The notes below the pieces were generated by a model. That model was not told the origin of the DNA and did no database searches. It was given only the letters and a program-made list of their open reading frames with translations. Source: CBDIBC01 sp965276635 (lineage in GTDB: Bacteria > Actinomycetota > Acidimicrobiia > Acidimicrobiales > Palsa-688). From it: DNA of 64,000 bases. Shown here piece after piece: positions 45,544-53,244 of the stretch (the stretch's first letter is position 1; every line of letters begins with the position of its first letter). The translations under genes were made by a program, and so were the position numbers. The stretch is taken from assembly GCA_965276635.1 (NCBI GenBank), contig CBDIBC010000005.1, forward strand, positions 1,240,001-1,304,000. The letters run 5' to 3'.

Positions 45544-46482
45544 ATGACCACCGCAACCAAGACCCGATCCAAGACCACCGAGCCCGACCAGGCCGCCCGG
45601 CACGAAGCCGTCGAAGACTTCATGGCCAAGCTTGAGCACCGAGCCGAGGACTACCCCTGGGACTACGCCGCAGCCGTAATTGAACTGACTGCCGCGCTCG
45701 GCGACCAGGTGGACCACAACGCCCTCGACCAGGCCCTAGCCGCGGTCGCCGCGATCGAAAAGCGCGTCGCCGGGCTGTACCACAACCCAAACCCCCGGGC
45801 CGTCGCCCAAGGGATACCGCCGGGGCCGGCAGTCGGCATGCTGTTCGCCCCACAGGTCGCCTCCGTCCGCCGACACCTCGAGCTGGCAATCGGCGGGCCC
45901 CGAGAAGTTTCCGAGGCCGAAAAGGCGGCGCTGGCAGAGGTCGAGAAGGCCAAGGCTGAGATCACTGCCGCCGAGGATGCGCTCGCCGCAGCCCGAGCCA
46001 GCCTCGGCGTCGCCGTCGAATCCGGAGACGTCGCCGAGGTGCTCCGCCTGCGCGGCGAAGTCGAAGTGACCTGCCCCGGACGGATCGACGAAGCGAACCT
46101 CCACCTCATTGACGCCCGCATCCGCCTGCTGGCCCTCCAGGCCGTCCCGCTGACCGAGGCGGCTACCGATGCCGCCGCACCGCTTCAAGAGGCTGAGGAC
46201 CGGCTAGAGCAGGCTCAGCGGGCGCTGGAAGATGCGCAGACCCACCACGCGCGAGCCGAACGGGCCGCAAGCCAGGCCGACGACGACCTCGACCGCCACG
46301 CCGCGGAGACCAATCGGCTCCGTGCCGACCGCGACCGTATGGCGGTTGAGCATCAGGCCAAGCGCCGTGACCGCACCCGCCGGCTGGCGGGGCTCGACAC
46401 GCTGGCACCCTCCGTCGCGGAGCCGGCGCCCATCCCGACCCGCTCGCTGATCGTCCCGTCGCCGATCAGCGTCCGTAGCTGA
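45544..46482 (+). CDS. Coiled-coil protein of the satellite
   Basis: A 312-residue protein from ATG 45544 with AAGGAG upstream. After a helical N-terminal domain (AVEDFMAKLEHRAEDYPWDY to VRRHLELAIGG), residues 120-285 are long heptad-rich helices (EAEKAALAEVEKAKAEITAA, LQEAEDRLEQAQRALEDAQT, ETNRLRADRDRMAVEHQAKR). The C-terminus is Pro-rich. No enzyme motif. A structural or scaffolding role is possible, but not shown. Confidence 0.7.
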   Translation: MTTATKTRSKTTEPDQAARHEAVEDFMAKLEHRAEDYPWDYAAAVIELTAALGDQVDHNALDQALAAVAAIEKRVAGLYHNPNPRAVAQGIPPGPAVGMLFAPQVASVRRHLELAIGGPREVSEAEKAALAEVEKAKAEITAAEDALAAARASLGVAVESGDVAEVLRLRGEVEVTCPGRIDEANLHLIDARIRLLALQAVPLTEAATDAAAPLQEAEDRLEQAQRALEDAQTHHARAERAASQADDDLDRHAAETNRLRADRDRMAVEHQAKRRDRTRRLAGLDTLAPSVAEPAPIPTRSLIVPSPISVRS

Positions 46483-46483
46483 T

Positions 46484-46511
46484 CCCCAACCCAACCCAAC
46501 CCAACCCAACC
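46484..46511. repeat. CCCAA pentamer x5 before a small gene
   Basis: Five head-to-tail CCCAA units lie between the coiled-coil gene stop and the AAGGAG ribosome site of the gene at 46528. The number of units could alter leader structure or spacing. Confidence 0.85.
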
Positions 46512-46527
46512 AGAAGGAGAGCACACC

Positions 46528-46791
46528 ATGGACAGCCCGACACCTCCGACGACCGGCAGCCTCGCCTCCGGCAGCGCCCGCTACAAGAACCGGCCCGGCG
46601 TCCCGGCCGCCAAGCCCACGACGTCGATGGGTCCAGCCACCGGCGATCCGACCGGGCTCGACGACGCAACCAAGCGCGCCGCCACAATCGCCAAGGCCGA
46701 CGCAGGCGACATGGGGTCCGCCGCGCTGGTGTCCGCCTACTACGGCAGGCGGGCCCGCTTCGGCGCCGGCCAGACGCCGACCACGGCGTGA
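46528..46791 (+). CDS. Small hypothetical protein of the satellite
   Basis: An 87-residue protein, strong AAGGAG before ATG 46528. It is low in hydrophobic residues: Pro/Thr/Ser-rich N-terminal half, then DDATKRAATIAKADAGDMGS and AALVSAYYGRRARFGAGQ. No family recognised. Its stop overlaps the next start codon (GTGA). Confidence 0.6.
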   Translation: MDSPTPPTTGSLASGSARYKNRPGVPAAKPTTSMGPATGDPTGLDDATKRAATIAKADAGDMGSAALVSAYYGRRARFGAGQTPTTA

Positions 46792-47246
46792 CCGCCGACT
46801 ACGAGGACCTCAAGGCGAAGGCCGCTGACGTCGCCCGCATCCAAGTGACGCGGCAAGCCGACACTGACAGGGCCGTCGCCCAAGCCCGAGAGACCACCGC
46901 AGCGAACGTGCGGGCCGAGGAACGAGCACGACACGCCCCGAGACTCGTCGACCCGGCGATCAAGTCCGCACTCGGCAACCACATCGACGACGCGCGCCTC
47001 GCCGTAATCCTCGAGCCGCTCGACCGGACCAAGCTCCTCACCGCCGACGGCGACGTCGACACCGACAAGGTGGTCGCGTTCGTCGCCGGCATCGGCACGA
47101 CCGCCACACGCGCCACGTCCACGTCCGTCGCCCGCTTCCCAAATCTGGGCCAAGGCCGGCGCGGTGACCTCGGCAAGGTCGGGCCGTCGGTCCAGTCGGG
47201 GCGAGATGCCTACACCGCCCGCCACCAGCATCGGGATCGTCGATGA
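46788..47246 (+). CDS. Hypothetical helical protein, possibly virion-related
   Basis: A 152-residue protein from GTG 46788. The N-terminus is a charged helix (YEDLKAKAADVARIQVTRQA), then LVDPAIKSALGNHIDDARLA, VILEPLDRTKLLTADGDVDT and DKVVAFVAGIGTTATR. The end, FPNLGQGRRGDLGKVGPSVQ, then SGRDAYTARH, resembles short proteins encoded next to terminase genes in actinophages. The resemblance is from memory and does not establish a function. Confidence 0.55.
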   Translation: MTADYEDLKAKAADVARIQVTRQADTDRAVAQARETTAANVRAEERARHAPRLVDPAIKSALGNHIDDARLAVILEPLDRTKLLTADGDVDTDKVVAFVAGIGTTATRATSTSVARFPNLGQGRRGDLGKVGPSVQSGRDAYTARHQHRDRR

Positions 47247-47376
47247 CGCCCCGGCGGCGCGCTCCAGCAAGGGGTAGGGGCGGGGGGTCGAAGCCACGCC
47301 GCATGCTTCCGGAACGTACTGCCGCTTCGGCCGTGAGCAGTGCCCCACGAGCGTTTTCCGGGGGAGGTGGTCTGCG

Positions 47377-47820
47377 GTGACCGGCCCTAGGCCTGATGCC
47401 GGCCATGCGGTTGCGCCGAAGCCGAAGGCGCCACCGCGCCTGGCGGCTGCCGGTCGTGCTCTTTGGAAGCGCATCATCGCTGATTTCGAGCTCGACGTCT
47501 ACGACTTGATCCTCTTGGAGTGCGCCGCCCGGCAGGCCGACGACGTGGCCAGTCTGGAGGCCCTCTTGGCTGAGCAGGGCCTCGTGGTGGAGGGCTCACA
47601 GGGACAGCCCCGGTTGTCCGCTGTGGTCACCGAGCTGAGGCAGAGCAGGCTGGCGTTCTCTCGTCTCCTGGCCGAGGTTGGGTTACCCAATGACGACCAG
47701 GAGGCCGGTGCCAGCCCGGCGAGCAGGCGGGCGCAGAAGGCCGCCGACAGCAGGTGGGGTCAGCACCGGAGCGTTGCGGAGCGCCGGGGCCGGCTCACGG
47801 CGGTGGACCATGGCGCGTAG
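47377..47820 (+). CDS. P27-family phage small terminase
   Basis: A 147-residue protein from GTG 47377. PPRLAAAGRALWKRIIADFE, LDVYDLILLECAARQADDVA, SLEALLAEQGLVVEGSQGQP and LSAVVTELRQSRLAFSRLLA follow the P27 terminase small-subunit pattern. This subunit recognises the pac/cos site for packaging and in satellites redirects a helper phage's large terminase to the satellite genome. No large terminase follows, which is the main evidence that this is not a self-sufficient prophage. Confidence 0.8.
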   Translation: MTGPRPDAGHAVAPKPKAPPRLAAAGRALWKRIIADFELDVYDLILLECAARQADDVASLEALLAEQGLVVEGSQGQPRLSAVVTELRQSRLAFSRLLAEVGLPNDDQEAGASPASRRAQKAADSRWGQHRSVAERRGRLTAVDHGA

Positions 47821-48109
47821 CCGGCCCCCGCCGCCGCGACCGGCCGAGATGGTGCCTCCTCCGGAGCTACTAGATCCCTGCTTCGACGATTGGGCGAACC
47901 CGGGCAAGCATCCGGGCACCATTGCCGGCGACTGCTTGCACGATTCGGAGATGCTGTCGTGGATTCGGTTTTGTGCGGCCGGGAAGCGGTGGCTGACCGA
48001 GCATCCGGCGGTTGACTGGGACGTCATTCCGACGCCGACGGTGCCAGGACATCCGTTGCCCGGCCTGCCGGCTATGCGCTGGCGTGGCGACGGCCCAGGC
48101 GATCGGTAG
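47810..48109 (+). CDS. Hypothetical protein after small terminase
   Basis: A 99-residue protein from ATG 47810, overlapping the terminase end by 11 bases. It is Pro-rich at the start, then LDPCFDDWANPGKHPGTIAG, DCLHDSEMLSWIRFCAAGKR and WLTEHPAVDWDVIPTPT. Trp- and acid-rich; no family recognised. Confidence 0.5.
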   Translation: MARSRPPPPRPAEMVPPPELLDPCFDDWANPGKHPGTIAGDCLHDSEMLSWIRFCAAGKRWLTEHPAVDWDVIPTPTVPGHPLPGLPAMRWRGDGPGDR

Positions 48110-48399
48110 TGCCTGACCGGCCCGGCGTGAAGCCGGAAGGGCAACCCGAGGCGGTTTTTCATGACTGCGCCAGCGTCAGGTGTGCCGGTAGCCATGAGGC
48201 GTTTCGCTACTGGTCGCTGGCCCCGTCGGAGCGGCTACCGCGTCGAATCATCTACCGATGCTGGCGCCGCTGCTTCCAAGGCCGTTTTGCGAACGGCGAG
48301 TATCGGGCGATGGTGCCATCGTCCTGGTCGGCGATGGAATGCGCCCAACGGTGCACCGACTCCATCCGAAACGTCGACTGGGTGAAGGCACCGCCATGA
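48109..48399 (+). CDS. Doubtful ORF overlapping the toxin gene
   Basis: The frame opens with GTG 48109 overlapping the previous stop, and its first 45 residues (VKPEGQPEAVFHDCASVRCA, GSHEAFRYWSLAPSERLPRR) could be real. The last 147 bases overlap the toxin gene on the other strand, which has much better family support. Either it is real and overlaps convergently, or only its first part was once coding. Confidence 0.3.
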   Translation: MPDRPGVKPEGQPEAVFHDCASVRCAGSHEAFRYWSLAPSERLPRRIIYRCWRRCFQGRFANGEYRAMVPSSWSAMECAQRCTDSIRNVDWVKAPP

Positions 48400-48677
48400 C
48401 GGGAGTTGACCTCCTCCCATTCGCCGTCGATCGTCGCTACCGTCACGTTGCGGGTTGCGACGTATTCGCCGTGTTCATGTGGAAGCCGGTCGTCGGCGGT
48501 GACGAACACCCACGGCTGGTCCCGAATCCGCCGGTCCAGCTCGTCGAGGAGTGCCTCGTCCTTCAGTTTGTGCAAGCCCATCTTGTATACGGATCGTGCT
48601 GAGCGTCCACGGTCGACAAGCTGCTGCGCCAAGTGCGCTGGGAGGTTGTGGTCGATCACCAAGCGGCGATCAGTCAC
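48252..48677 (-). CDS. PIN-like (DUF5615-type) toxin
   Basis: A 141-residue protein from GTG 48677, starting at the base next to the antitoxin stop. LVIDHNLPAHLAQQLVDRGR with the first catalytic Asp, VYKMGLHKLKDEALLDELDR and PWVFVTADDRLPHEHGEYVA with the later acidic residues are typical of the PIN-like group paired with DUF433 proteins. It would act as a ribonuclease on RNA, held inactive by its partner. The C-terminal 50 residues are specific to this protein. Confidence 0.75.
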   Translation of the reverse strand: MTDRRLVIDHNLPAHLAQQLVDRGRSARSVYKMGLHKLKDEALLDELDRRIRDQPWVFVTADDRLPHEHGEYVATRNVTVATIDGEWEEVNSRHGGAFTQSTFRMESVHRWAHSIADQDDGTIARYSPFAKRPWKQRRQHR

Positions 48678-49394
48678 CTACGAAGCCGCCCGGGTCAGCC
48701 GATCTCGCCGGTAGACGATGCTTTCGTAGTCCCTCACCTGCTCACGCCAGCGCAGTGCGTCGCGGACCTCATCGGGGGAAAGGCCGTAGTCGTCGAGCAG
48801 TTGCCGGCGCCCGTCGGGCTCGCTGGCGATGTTTGCGACTTCCTCGACGGCCAGGCGGGTTCCGCGCACCACGGGCCGCCCGGATAGGCGGTCCGTGTCA
48901 ACCTCTACGTGCTCCAAGTCCGGCAGATCCCGAACGGCCCAGCCGCCGTGACGAAGGTCGGCAACGACTTGGGTGAGGTCCATCTCGAACATCCCCTCGT
49001 CCATCGACCTCGCCGGGCGCACGTAACGACCTGCCTGCTGCACCATCAACCACGCCACCGGCCGTTTCCTGCCCATCGGCACCCCCGGCGTAGTGACCGC
49101 CACCCTCTGAACAGCCGTCAATGGCCATGACGAGCCGGTCTCCTGCCGGAGATGATCAATGGCATTGCGGATCTCCCGAAGTGGGACCTCGCGCTCAACG
49201 AGTTCGTGCACCAGGAGTGCCTCGGCTACGTCCTGGAAGCTGTAGACTCTCGGCAGCTCCTCGGACTGCGAGGAGCGGATCAGTCCCCGGCGGGCCCACT
49301 GGCCGATCGCCTGGCCGGACACGCCGGCGAGCCATCCAGCCTCTCGCGCCAGGTAGTGGCCCCTAGGGGGCAGTTCGATCACGGTGCCCGCCAT
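48678..49394 (-). CDS. MerR-HTH/DUF433 antitoxin
   Basis: A 238-residue protein from ATG 49394. Residues 8-75 form a MerR-like helix-turn-helix (YLAREAGWLAGVSGQAIGQW, ARRGLIRSSQSEELPRVYSF, QDVAEALLVHELVEREVPLR). Residues 165-225 are DUF433: HVEVDTDRLSGRPVVRGTRL, AVEEVANIASEPDGRRQLLD, DYGLSPDEVRDALRW. DUF433 proteins are antitoxins of PIN-like toxins, and the HTH should give autoregulation. The pair lies against the direction of the packaging-side genes, a common cargo orientation. Confidence 0.8.
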   Translation of the reverse strand: MAGTVIELPPRGHYLAREAGWLAGVSGQAIGQWARRGLIRSSQSEELPRVYSFQDVAEALLVHELVEREVPLREIRNAIDHLRQETGSSWPLTAVQRVAVTTPGVPMGRKRPVAWLMVQQAGRYVRPARSMDEGMFEMDLTQVVADLRHGGWAVRDLPDLEHVEVDTDRLSGRPVVRGTRLAVEEVANIASEPDGRRQLLDDYGLSPDEVRDALRWREQVRDYESIVYRRDRLTRAAS

Positions 49395-49556
49395 GGCGAT
49401 GGAGACTACCGACCGGGGGCAACAGGCGGGAAGCGCAAGGCGTCGCCGGGCAGGTTGCCGAAGATGTCGTTTGGGAGCATGGGAGGCCATCATCACACCA
49501 GCCGGGCCGGTGGAGGCGCTTGGGGCGCCGTATGCTCACCGGCGGGAGGTTGCCCC

Positions 49557-49823
49557 GTGGGGTTCCTGAGCCGTCTGCTGGTCCCAAGGTCAGTGCGCCG
49601 TGTGATGCACCCGGCCCGGACCGTCAAACGGGCCGTGACGCCCAAGGCCGTGAAGCGGGCCCGCCGGGCGCTGCATCCGGTCGACAACGCCGTCTACAGC
49701 CTTGAAGGGGCCCTGACCACCAAACGACGGACACGGCGGTCGATGGGCCAGGTGTTTCGGCACGGCTCGTGCCCGGTCCGCCACCGGACAGCCGTCGCCG
49801 CGGCCCGCTGCCGCCACCTGTAG
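49557..49823 (+). CDS. Small basic hypothetical protein
   Basis: An 88-residue, Arg/Lys-rich protein from GTG 49557 with GGGAGG upstream. FLSRLLVPRSVRRVMHPART, VKRAVTPKAVKRARRALHPV and DNAVYSLEGALTTKRRTRRS are regular basic repeats of the kind seen in small proteins of actinobacterial mobile elements. A nucleic-acid-binding role is plausible, not shown. Confidence 0.6.
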   Translation: MGFLSRLLVPRSVRRVMHPARTVKRAVTPKAVKRARRALHPVDNAVYSLEGALTTKRRTRRSMGQVFRHGSCPVRHRTAVAAARCRHL

Positions 49824-50080
49824 AAGGAGCGTGGCCTCAGGAGGCCTCGGCGGCCATCCTGGCGAGAGACTCAAGACACTCAGCCCAGGACGGTTCCATG
49901 TCGCTGGCGGGCGACATGCCGATAGGCCGCCGTAACCGATAGAAGGTTACCGACGCCGCTTGCGTCGCCTGTCGAAGGAGGCGAGGGCCAGCAGGCCGGC
50001 CCAGAACCAGGCGGGGACGTTGGTTACGTGTATAAGCGTCACGGCCGCTATTGGAGAACGGTCGTCGGCTTAGGTTGCCG

Positions 50081-50536
50081 CTATCGTCGTTCGATCACGT
50101 CCCGCCGCTGCGCACGGAGCCGTTCCCACATGGCGATGCTGACCGCCGAGAGCAGGTCGACGAGCCGGGTGGACGTCTGTTTGCGGGCCTCGGTGACCTT
50201 GTGCTTGAGCGCCAACGGCACCAACTGCTTCCTCGGGCCGTAGAGCCGCCCGTGACGATCCGGTCGGCGGTACCAAAGGTGAGCTGCGTCGGTCGGTCGC
50301 TGCTCCGTCATACGATCGAAGTAGAAGGCGAGATGGCTGGAGCCGCGCTCTGCTTTGGGTTGCAGTATCTCGGTGCCGTACACCGCGCCGAAGAGGAGCG
50401 CAGCAGCTTCGCGAACGGCCCTCAGCTCGCGCTCGGCCTTCTCCATCGCCCAGCCGAGATCCTCGGACTCTCGGTCGAGGAGGTTCACGACCTTCTCCAG
50501 CACGGCCACCCGACGCTCCAGGTCGGCGCTGCTCAT
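50081..50536 (-). CDS. Hypothetical protein, leftward operon gene 3
   Basis: A 151-residue protein whose ATG overlaps the previous stop. The first 50 residues are a coiled coil (LERRVAVLEKVVNLLDRESE, DLGWAMEKAERELRAVREAA). The rest includes AFYFDRMTEQRPTDAAHLWY and RRPDRHGRLYGPRKQLVPLA, and is basic at the end. No family recognised. Third of three coupled genes read leftward from the operator at 51065. Confidence 0.6.
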   Translation of the reverse strand: MSSADLERRVAVLEKVVNLLDRESEDLGWAMEKAERELRAVREAAALLFGAVYGTEILQPKAERGSSHLAFYFDRMTEQRPTDAAHLWYRRPDRHGRLYGPRKQLVPLALKHKVTEARKQTSTRLVDLLSAVSIAMWERLRAQRRDVIERR

Positions 50537-50754
50537 GACGGGATCTCCGCAGCGCCACCGTGCTCGTGATGGTCAGGCTGGGGCCCAAGGGGCGCGCCTG
50601 GAATGGCGGCTCGCTCAAGGAGAGAGCGCAGGGCCGTGACCTCCTCCCGCAGCGCCTCGTTCGATTCCTCCAGGCTGCGCAACTTGCCCTCCACCGCCTT
50701 CTCCGGCTCGGCCGCCCGCCGCCCAAGGTCGGCAAGGCTTCGGTCGTCGCTCAT
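50533..50754 (-). CDS. Hypothetical short coiled-coil protein, leftward operon gene 2
   Basis: A 73-residue protein from ATG 50754, which overlaps the upstream stop (ATGA). Nearly all of it is heptad-like helix (LADLGRRAAEPEKAVEGKLR, SLEESNEALREEVTALRSLL). It may pair with the coiled coil of the next gene. Function unknown. Confidence 0.55.
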   Translation of the reverse strand: MSDDRSLADLGRRAAEPEKAVEGKLRSLEESNEALREEVTALRSLLERAAIPGAPLGPQPDHHEHGGAAEIPS

Positions 50755-50996
50755 TGCGTCACCATCCACAGCCGTCCCGCCAGGTCGCCGACCTCATCGA
50801 CGGTCGGGTCGGTCCCGGCAAGGGCAGTCACGGCGCCGGCGTTGGCGATGAGCGCCGTCAGCCAGCCGATGCCGCCGTCGTCGCGGTGGCAGTCGGCCCG
50901 GAACTCGTCGGCCGCCTCGAAGATCCTGGCCAGCGCATCCGCCGCCAACTCTGCAAGAAGGGGATCAAGGTGCGTTGCTACTGTCATGTCTGGCAT
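50751..50996 (-). CDS. Hypothetical protein, leftward operon gene 1
   Basis: An 81-residue protein from ATG 50996, with GGGAGAG upstream. It is helical and acidic: LDPLLAELAADALARIFEAA, DEFRADCHRDDGGIGWLTAL, IANAGAVTALAGTDPTVDEV. It is the first gene of the leftward three-gene unit. No family recognised. Confidence 0.55.
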   Translation of the reverse strand: MPDMTVATHLDPLLAELAADALARIFEAADEFRADCHRDDGGIGWLTALIANAGAVTALAGTDPTVDEVGDLAGRLWMVTQ

Positions 50997-51064
50997 TGGG
51001 GGGTCTCTCCCTTGTGTCCGGGCCCCGGGCAGCTGCGAACTGCGCCGGGGCCACTTGGTTGGTC

Positions 51065-51105
51065 TTGACAACTATCAAGATGCTACGGGCCTAGATAGTT
51101 GTCAA
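51065..51105. promoter_or_regulatory. 12-bp perfect inverted repeat operator with divergent TTGACA boxes
   Basis: TTGACAACTATC at 51065-51076 and its exact complement GATAGTTGTCAA at 51094-51105 frame a 17-base centre. Each arm supplies a TTGACA element reading outward, so a regulator bound to the arms could control both the leftward three-gene operon and the rightward HTH gene 14 bases beyond. The spacing suggests a dimeric HTH protein. Confidence 0.65.
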
Positions 51106-51118
51106 GTACCGTAAGAAC

Positions 51119-51304
51119 GTGGACCATCTCGTCGGGCTGACTGAGATCGCAGAGATGCTCGGCGTTTCACGGCAGCGGGCCGATCAGCTGGTCCGTCAGT
51201 CCGGCTTTCCGGGTCCCGAGGCGGTCATCACCGCCGGGCGGATCTGGAGGCGCGAGGACGTCGAAGACTGGGCCAAGGCGACAGGGAGAACCAGCGATGG
51301 CTGA
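51119..51304 (+). CDS. AlpA/excisionase-like small HTH protein
   Basis: A 61-residue protein from GTG 51119. LVGLTEIAEMLGVSRQRADQ, LVRQSGFPGPEAVITAGRIW and RREDVEDWAKATGR form a single HTH_17 domain. It sits immediately right of the inverted-repeat operator and is its most likely ligand. There is no clear ribosome site, so a leaderless transcript is possible. A decayed copy of its end is found at 51742. Confidence 0.7.
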   Translation: MDHLVGLTEIAEMLGVSRQRADQLVRQSGFPGPEAVITAGRIWRREDVEDWAKATGRTSDG

Positions 51305-51674
51305 CGAAGGCACGAGTGTTCCCAGGGTTTCGTTGCCGACCGAGACCCTTGTTATAGAGCAGCGCACCGGCAACCAACTCCTGTGGCTCGACGGGGTCCT
51401 CGTCCTCCCCCTGGGCGCACGGATCAACCTCGACAATGTCCCGGCCCACCAGCACGTGCCGCTCGACTCCGATCGCCACCGGCGAGGATATCTGGACGCT
51501 GTAGTGGTTGGCATGTACCTGTGGGGCACTCTCGGTGACAACCGATGCCTGGTCCTCGAGGTCGAGCTAGGGCCACCGGGATCGGACAAGGCCGCCATCG
51601 ACGAGGCCGAAGCCGAGGCCGAGGTTGTCGAGGCCGCAGAACGGATCGCGGCCGAGCAAGAGCCGACCGTGTGA
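51297..51674 (+). CDS. Hypothetical protein coupled to small HTH gene
   Basis: A 125-residue protein whose ATG overlaps the HTH gene end by eight bases. It looks like a small beta-rich domain (TLVIEQRTGNQLLWLDGVLV, LPLGARINLDNVPAHQHVPL, AVVVGMYLWGTLGDNRCLVL) with an acidic helical tail (DEAEAEAEVVEAAERIAAEQ). No family recognised. Confidence 0.55.
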   Translation: MADEGTSVPRVSLPTETLVIEQRTGNQLLWLDGVLVLPLGARINLDNVPAHQHVPLDSDRHRRGYLDAVVVGMYLWGTLGDNRCLVLEVELGPPGSDKAAIDEAEAEAEVVEAAERIAAEQEPTV

Positions 51675-51741
51675 CGTCCGGGTCTGGTACCCCGAATCCA
51701 GCCAGCCCAGCACACACCCCTACCAGACGCCGTTCTGCAGG

Positions 51742-51813
51742 GGCGGCCGGATCTGGAAGCGGGAAGACGTCGAGGCTCGGGCGACGGGACGGCTCGCGAG
51801 ACCGGCCGAGTAG
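51742..51813 (+). pseudogene. Relic of a second HTH protein C-terminus
   Basis: GGRIWKREDVEARATGRLAR repeats, with changes, AGRIWRREDVEDWAKATGR of the protein encoded at 51119-51304. Upstream sequence does not keep the rest of the domain. It indicates an old duplication of the HTH gene. Confidence 0.55.
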
Positions 51814-51823
51814 CGTCTTCTCC

Positions 51824-51994
51824 ATGGCGACGTGTGAACACCTCGGGGACCCCTGCAACGAGCCGGTGGCGGAGGGCTCGAGGTTCTGTCAGCGTCACAC
51901 CGAGGAGCTGCAAGAAAAGCTTGCCATGTCCGACCAGGCCGACAACGAGTCCGACGAGTCCTTCCCGGCCAGCGACCCGCCCGCCAACTACTGA
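51824..51994 (+). CDS. Mini zinc-finger-like protein with DESFPASDPP tail
   Basis: A 56-residue protein from ATG 51824. CEHLGDPCNEPVAEGSRFCQ followed by RH gives a Cys-Cys-Cys-His set that could bind zinc. The C-terminus, DESDESFPASDPPANY, carries the same tail as the chromosomal protein at 2972. Small and soluble; no known function. Confidence 0.6.
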   Translation: MATCEHLGDPCNEPVAEGSRFCQRHTEELQEKLAMSDQADNESDESFPASDPPANY

Positions 51995-52308
51995 CGCTTC
52001 GAATGGCATCGGCTCGAGGTTCGGCTTAGGACCGTTGCGGGTGTTCACCCCGCTGACCGGTGGCCGTAACCGGCGTCGTAGGAAGCGGGCAGCGCACTAC
52101 TGGACTCATCCACTGTCGATGCTTCCTCCGCCACCTCCACGTTGAGGACATCAACGTGGTGTCGCCCAGTCGGGTCGTGGGTAATGTCGCCCGGCGTGAA
52201 CCCGTCGGAACGAGTCCACGGAGCGTTTGTCGATCGCCTCGGGGGTCGTCCGATCTGCCCCGGAAAAGGGGCGCACGTCGCGGTTTGGCTCGGGTTAACT
52301 TCGAGTGC
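51995..52308. other. Gene-free 314-bp stretch before the secreted protein
   Basis: No coding frame has support here. The last 80 bases probably hold the promoter of the secreted repeat protein; TTAACT at 52293 lies close to the start. No strong hairpin is seen. Confidence 0.4.
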
Positions 52309-53184
52309 ATGAAGCGACTCGGGGGTTTAGTAGGGGCGTCGGTGTTGGCGGTCTCGCTGCTCATGGGCGGCGGCGTCGCCCACGCGCAGACAACCCCCGG
52401 GTACCGGATGATGGGCGCCGACGGCGGCATCTTCGACTTCGGCTCGGCGCCCTTCGAGGGCGCCGGTTCCCCGGACAGCACATGCCCGCTCGGCATGAAC
52501 ACCGCCGGCTGTGACGCGTTCGCGGCTACGCCGGACGGCAACGGCTACTGGGAGCTGGCCTCCTACCCAGCCATCGTCACCGCCTACGGCGACGCAACCA
52601 ACTATGGGCAACCATCCAGTAACTACTCCTCCGTCCCTCACTACTTGACGCCATCGGCTGTGGGGATCGTCCCTACAGTCGATGGCCACGGCTATTGGGT
52701 CGTCATGTCGGACGGGACCGTGTTCGCATACGGCGACGCTGACAGCTCGATCCAGGGCTACACGGTCGCTCCCGGCCGGTACGTCGTCGGGGCGGCCCGC
52801 ACAGCCGACGGCCAAGGCCTGTGGGTACTCCAGAGCGACGGTGGCGTCTTCAGCTTCGGCGACGCCCGCTTCTACGGGTCCACCGGGGCGACGCGCCTGA
52901 ACCGGCCCGTGGTCGGCATGGCAGCGACACCAGACGGGGGCGGCTACTGGCTCGTGGCCTCCGACGGCGGCATCTTCTCGTTCGGCGACGCCAGGTTCTT
53001 CGGGTCCACCGGCAACCTGCGGTTGAACCAGCCGGTCGTCGGGATGGCCTCAACCTCGGATGGCGCCGGGTACTGGCTCGTCGCATCCGACGGGGGCATC
53101 TTCACGTTCGGTGACGCGCCGTTCCTCGGATCGACAGGCGCCATCAGGTTGACCCAGCCGATCGTGGCCATCAGCGCCTCCTGA
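52309..53184 (+). CDS. Secreted WLVASDGGIF-repeat protein
   Basis: A 291-residue protein with a clear Sec signal peptide (MKRLGGLVGASVLAVSLLMG ending VAHAQ). The mature part consists of about six imperfect 40-44-residue repeats; the last three are most regular: GQGLWVLQSDGGVFSFGDAR, GGYWLVASDGGIFSFGDARF and GAGYWLVASDGGIFTFGDAP, each followed by F(Y/F/L)GSTG and a (R/Q)PVVGMA strand. Such repeats form beta-propeller-like surface proteins and are abundant in Acidimicrobiia. As satellite cargo it may change the host surface, for example the phage receptor; this is only a hypothesis. Confidence 0.8.
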   Translation: MKRLGGLVGASVLAVSLLMGGGVAHAQTTPGYRMMGADGGIFDFGSAPFEGAGSPDSTCPLGMNTAGCDAFAATPDGNGYWELASYPAIVTAYGDATNYGQPSSNYSSVPHYLTPSAVGIVPTVDGHGYWVVMSDGTVFAYGDADSSIQGYTVAPGRYVVGAARTADGQGLWVLQSDGGVFSFGDARFYGSTGATRLNRPVVGMAATPDGGGYWLVASDGGIFSFGDARFFGSTGNLRLNQPVVGMASTSDGAGYWLVASDGGIFTFGDAPFLGSTGAIRLTQPIVAISAS

Positions 53185-53244
53185 CGCCACCCGCCGTCAG
53201 GAGGTCACCATCTGGTCCACCGATCGCCGGTATCGTCAACGTCG

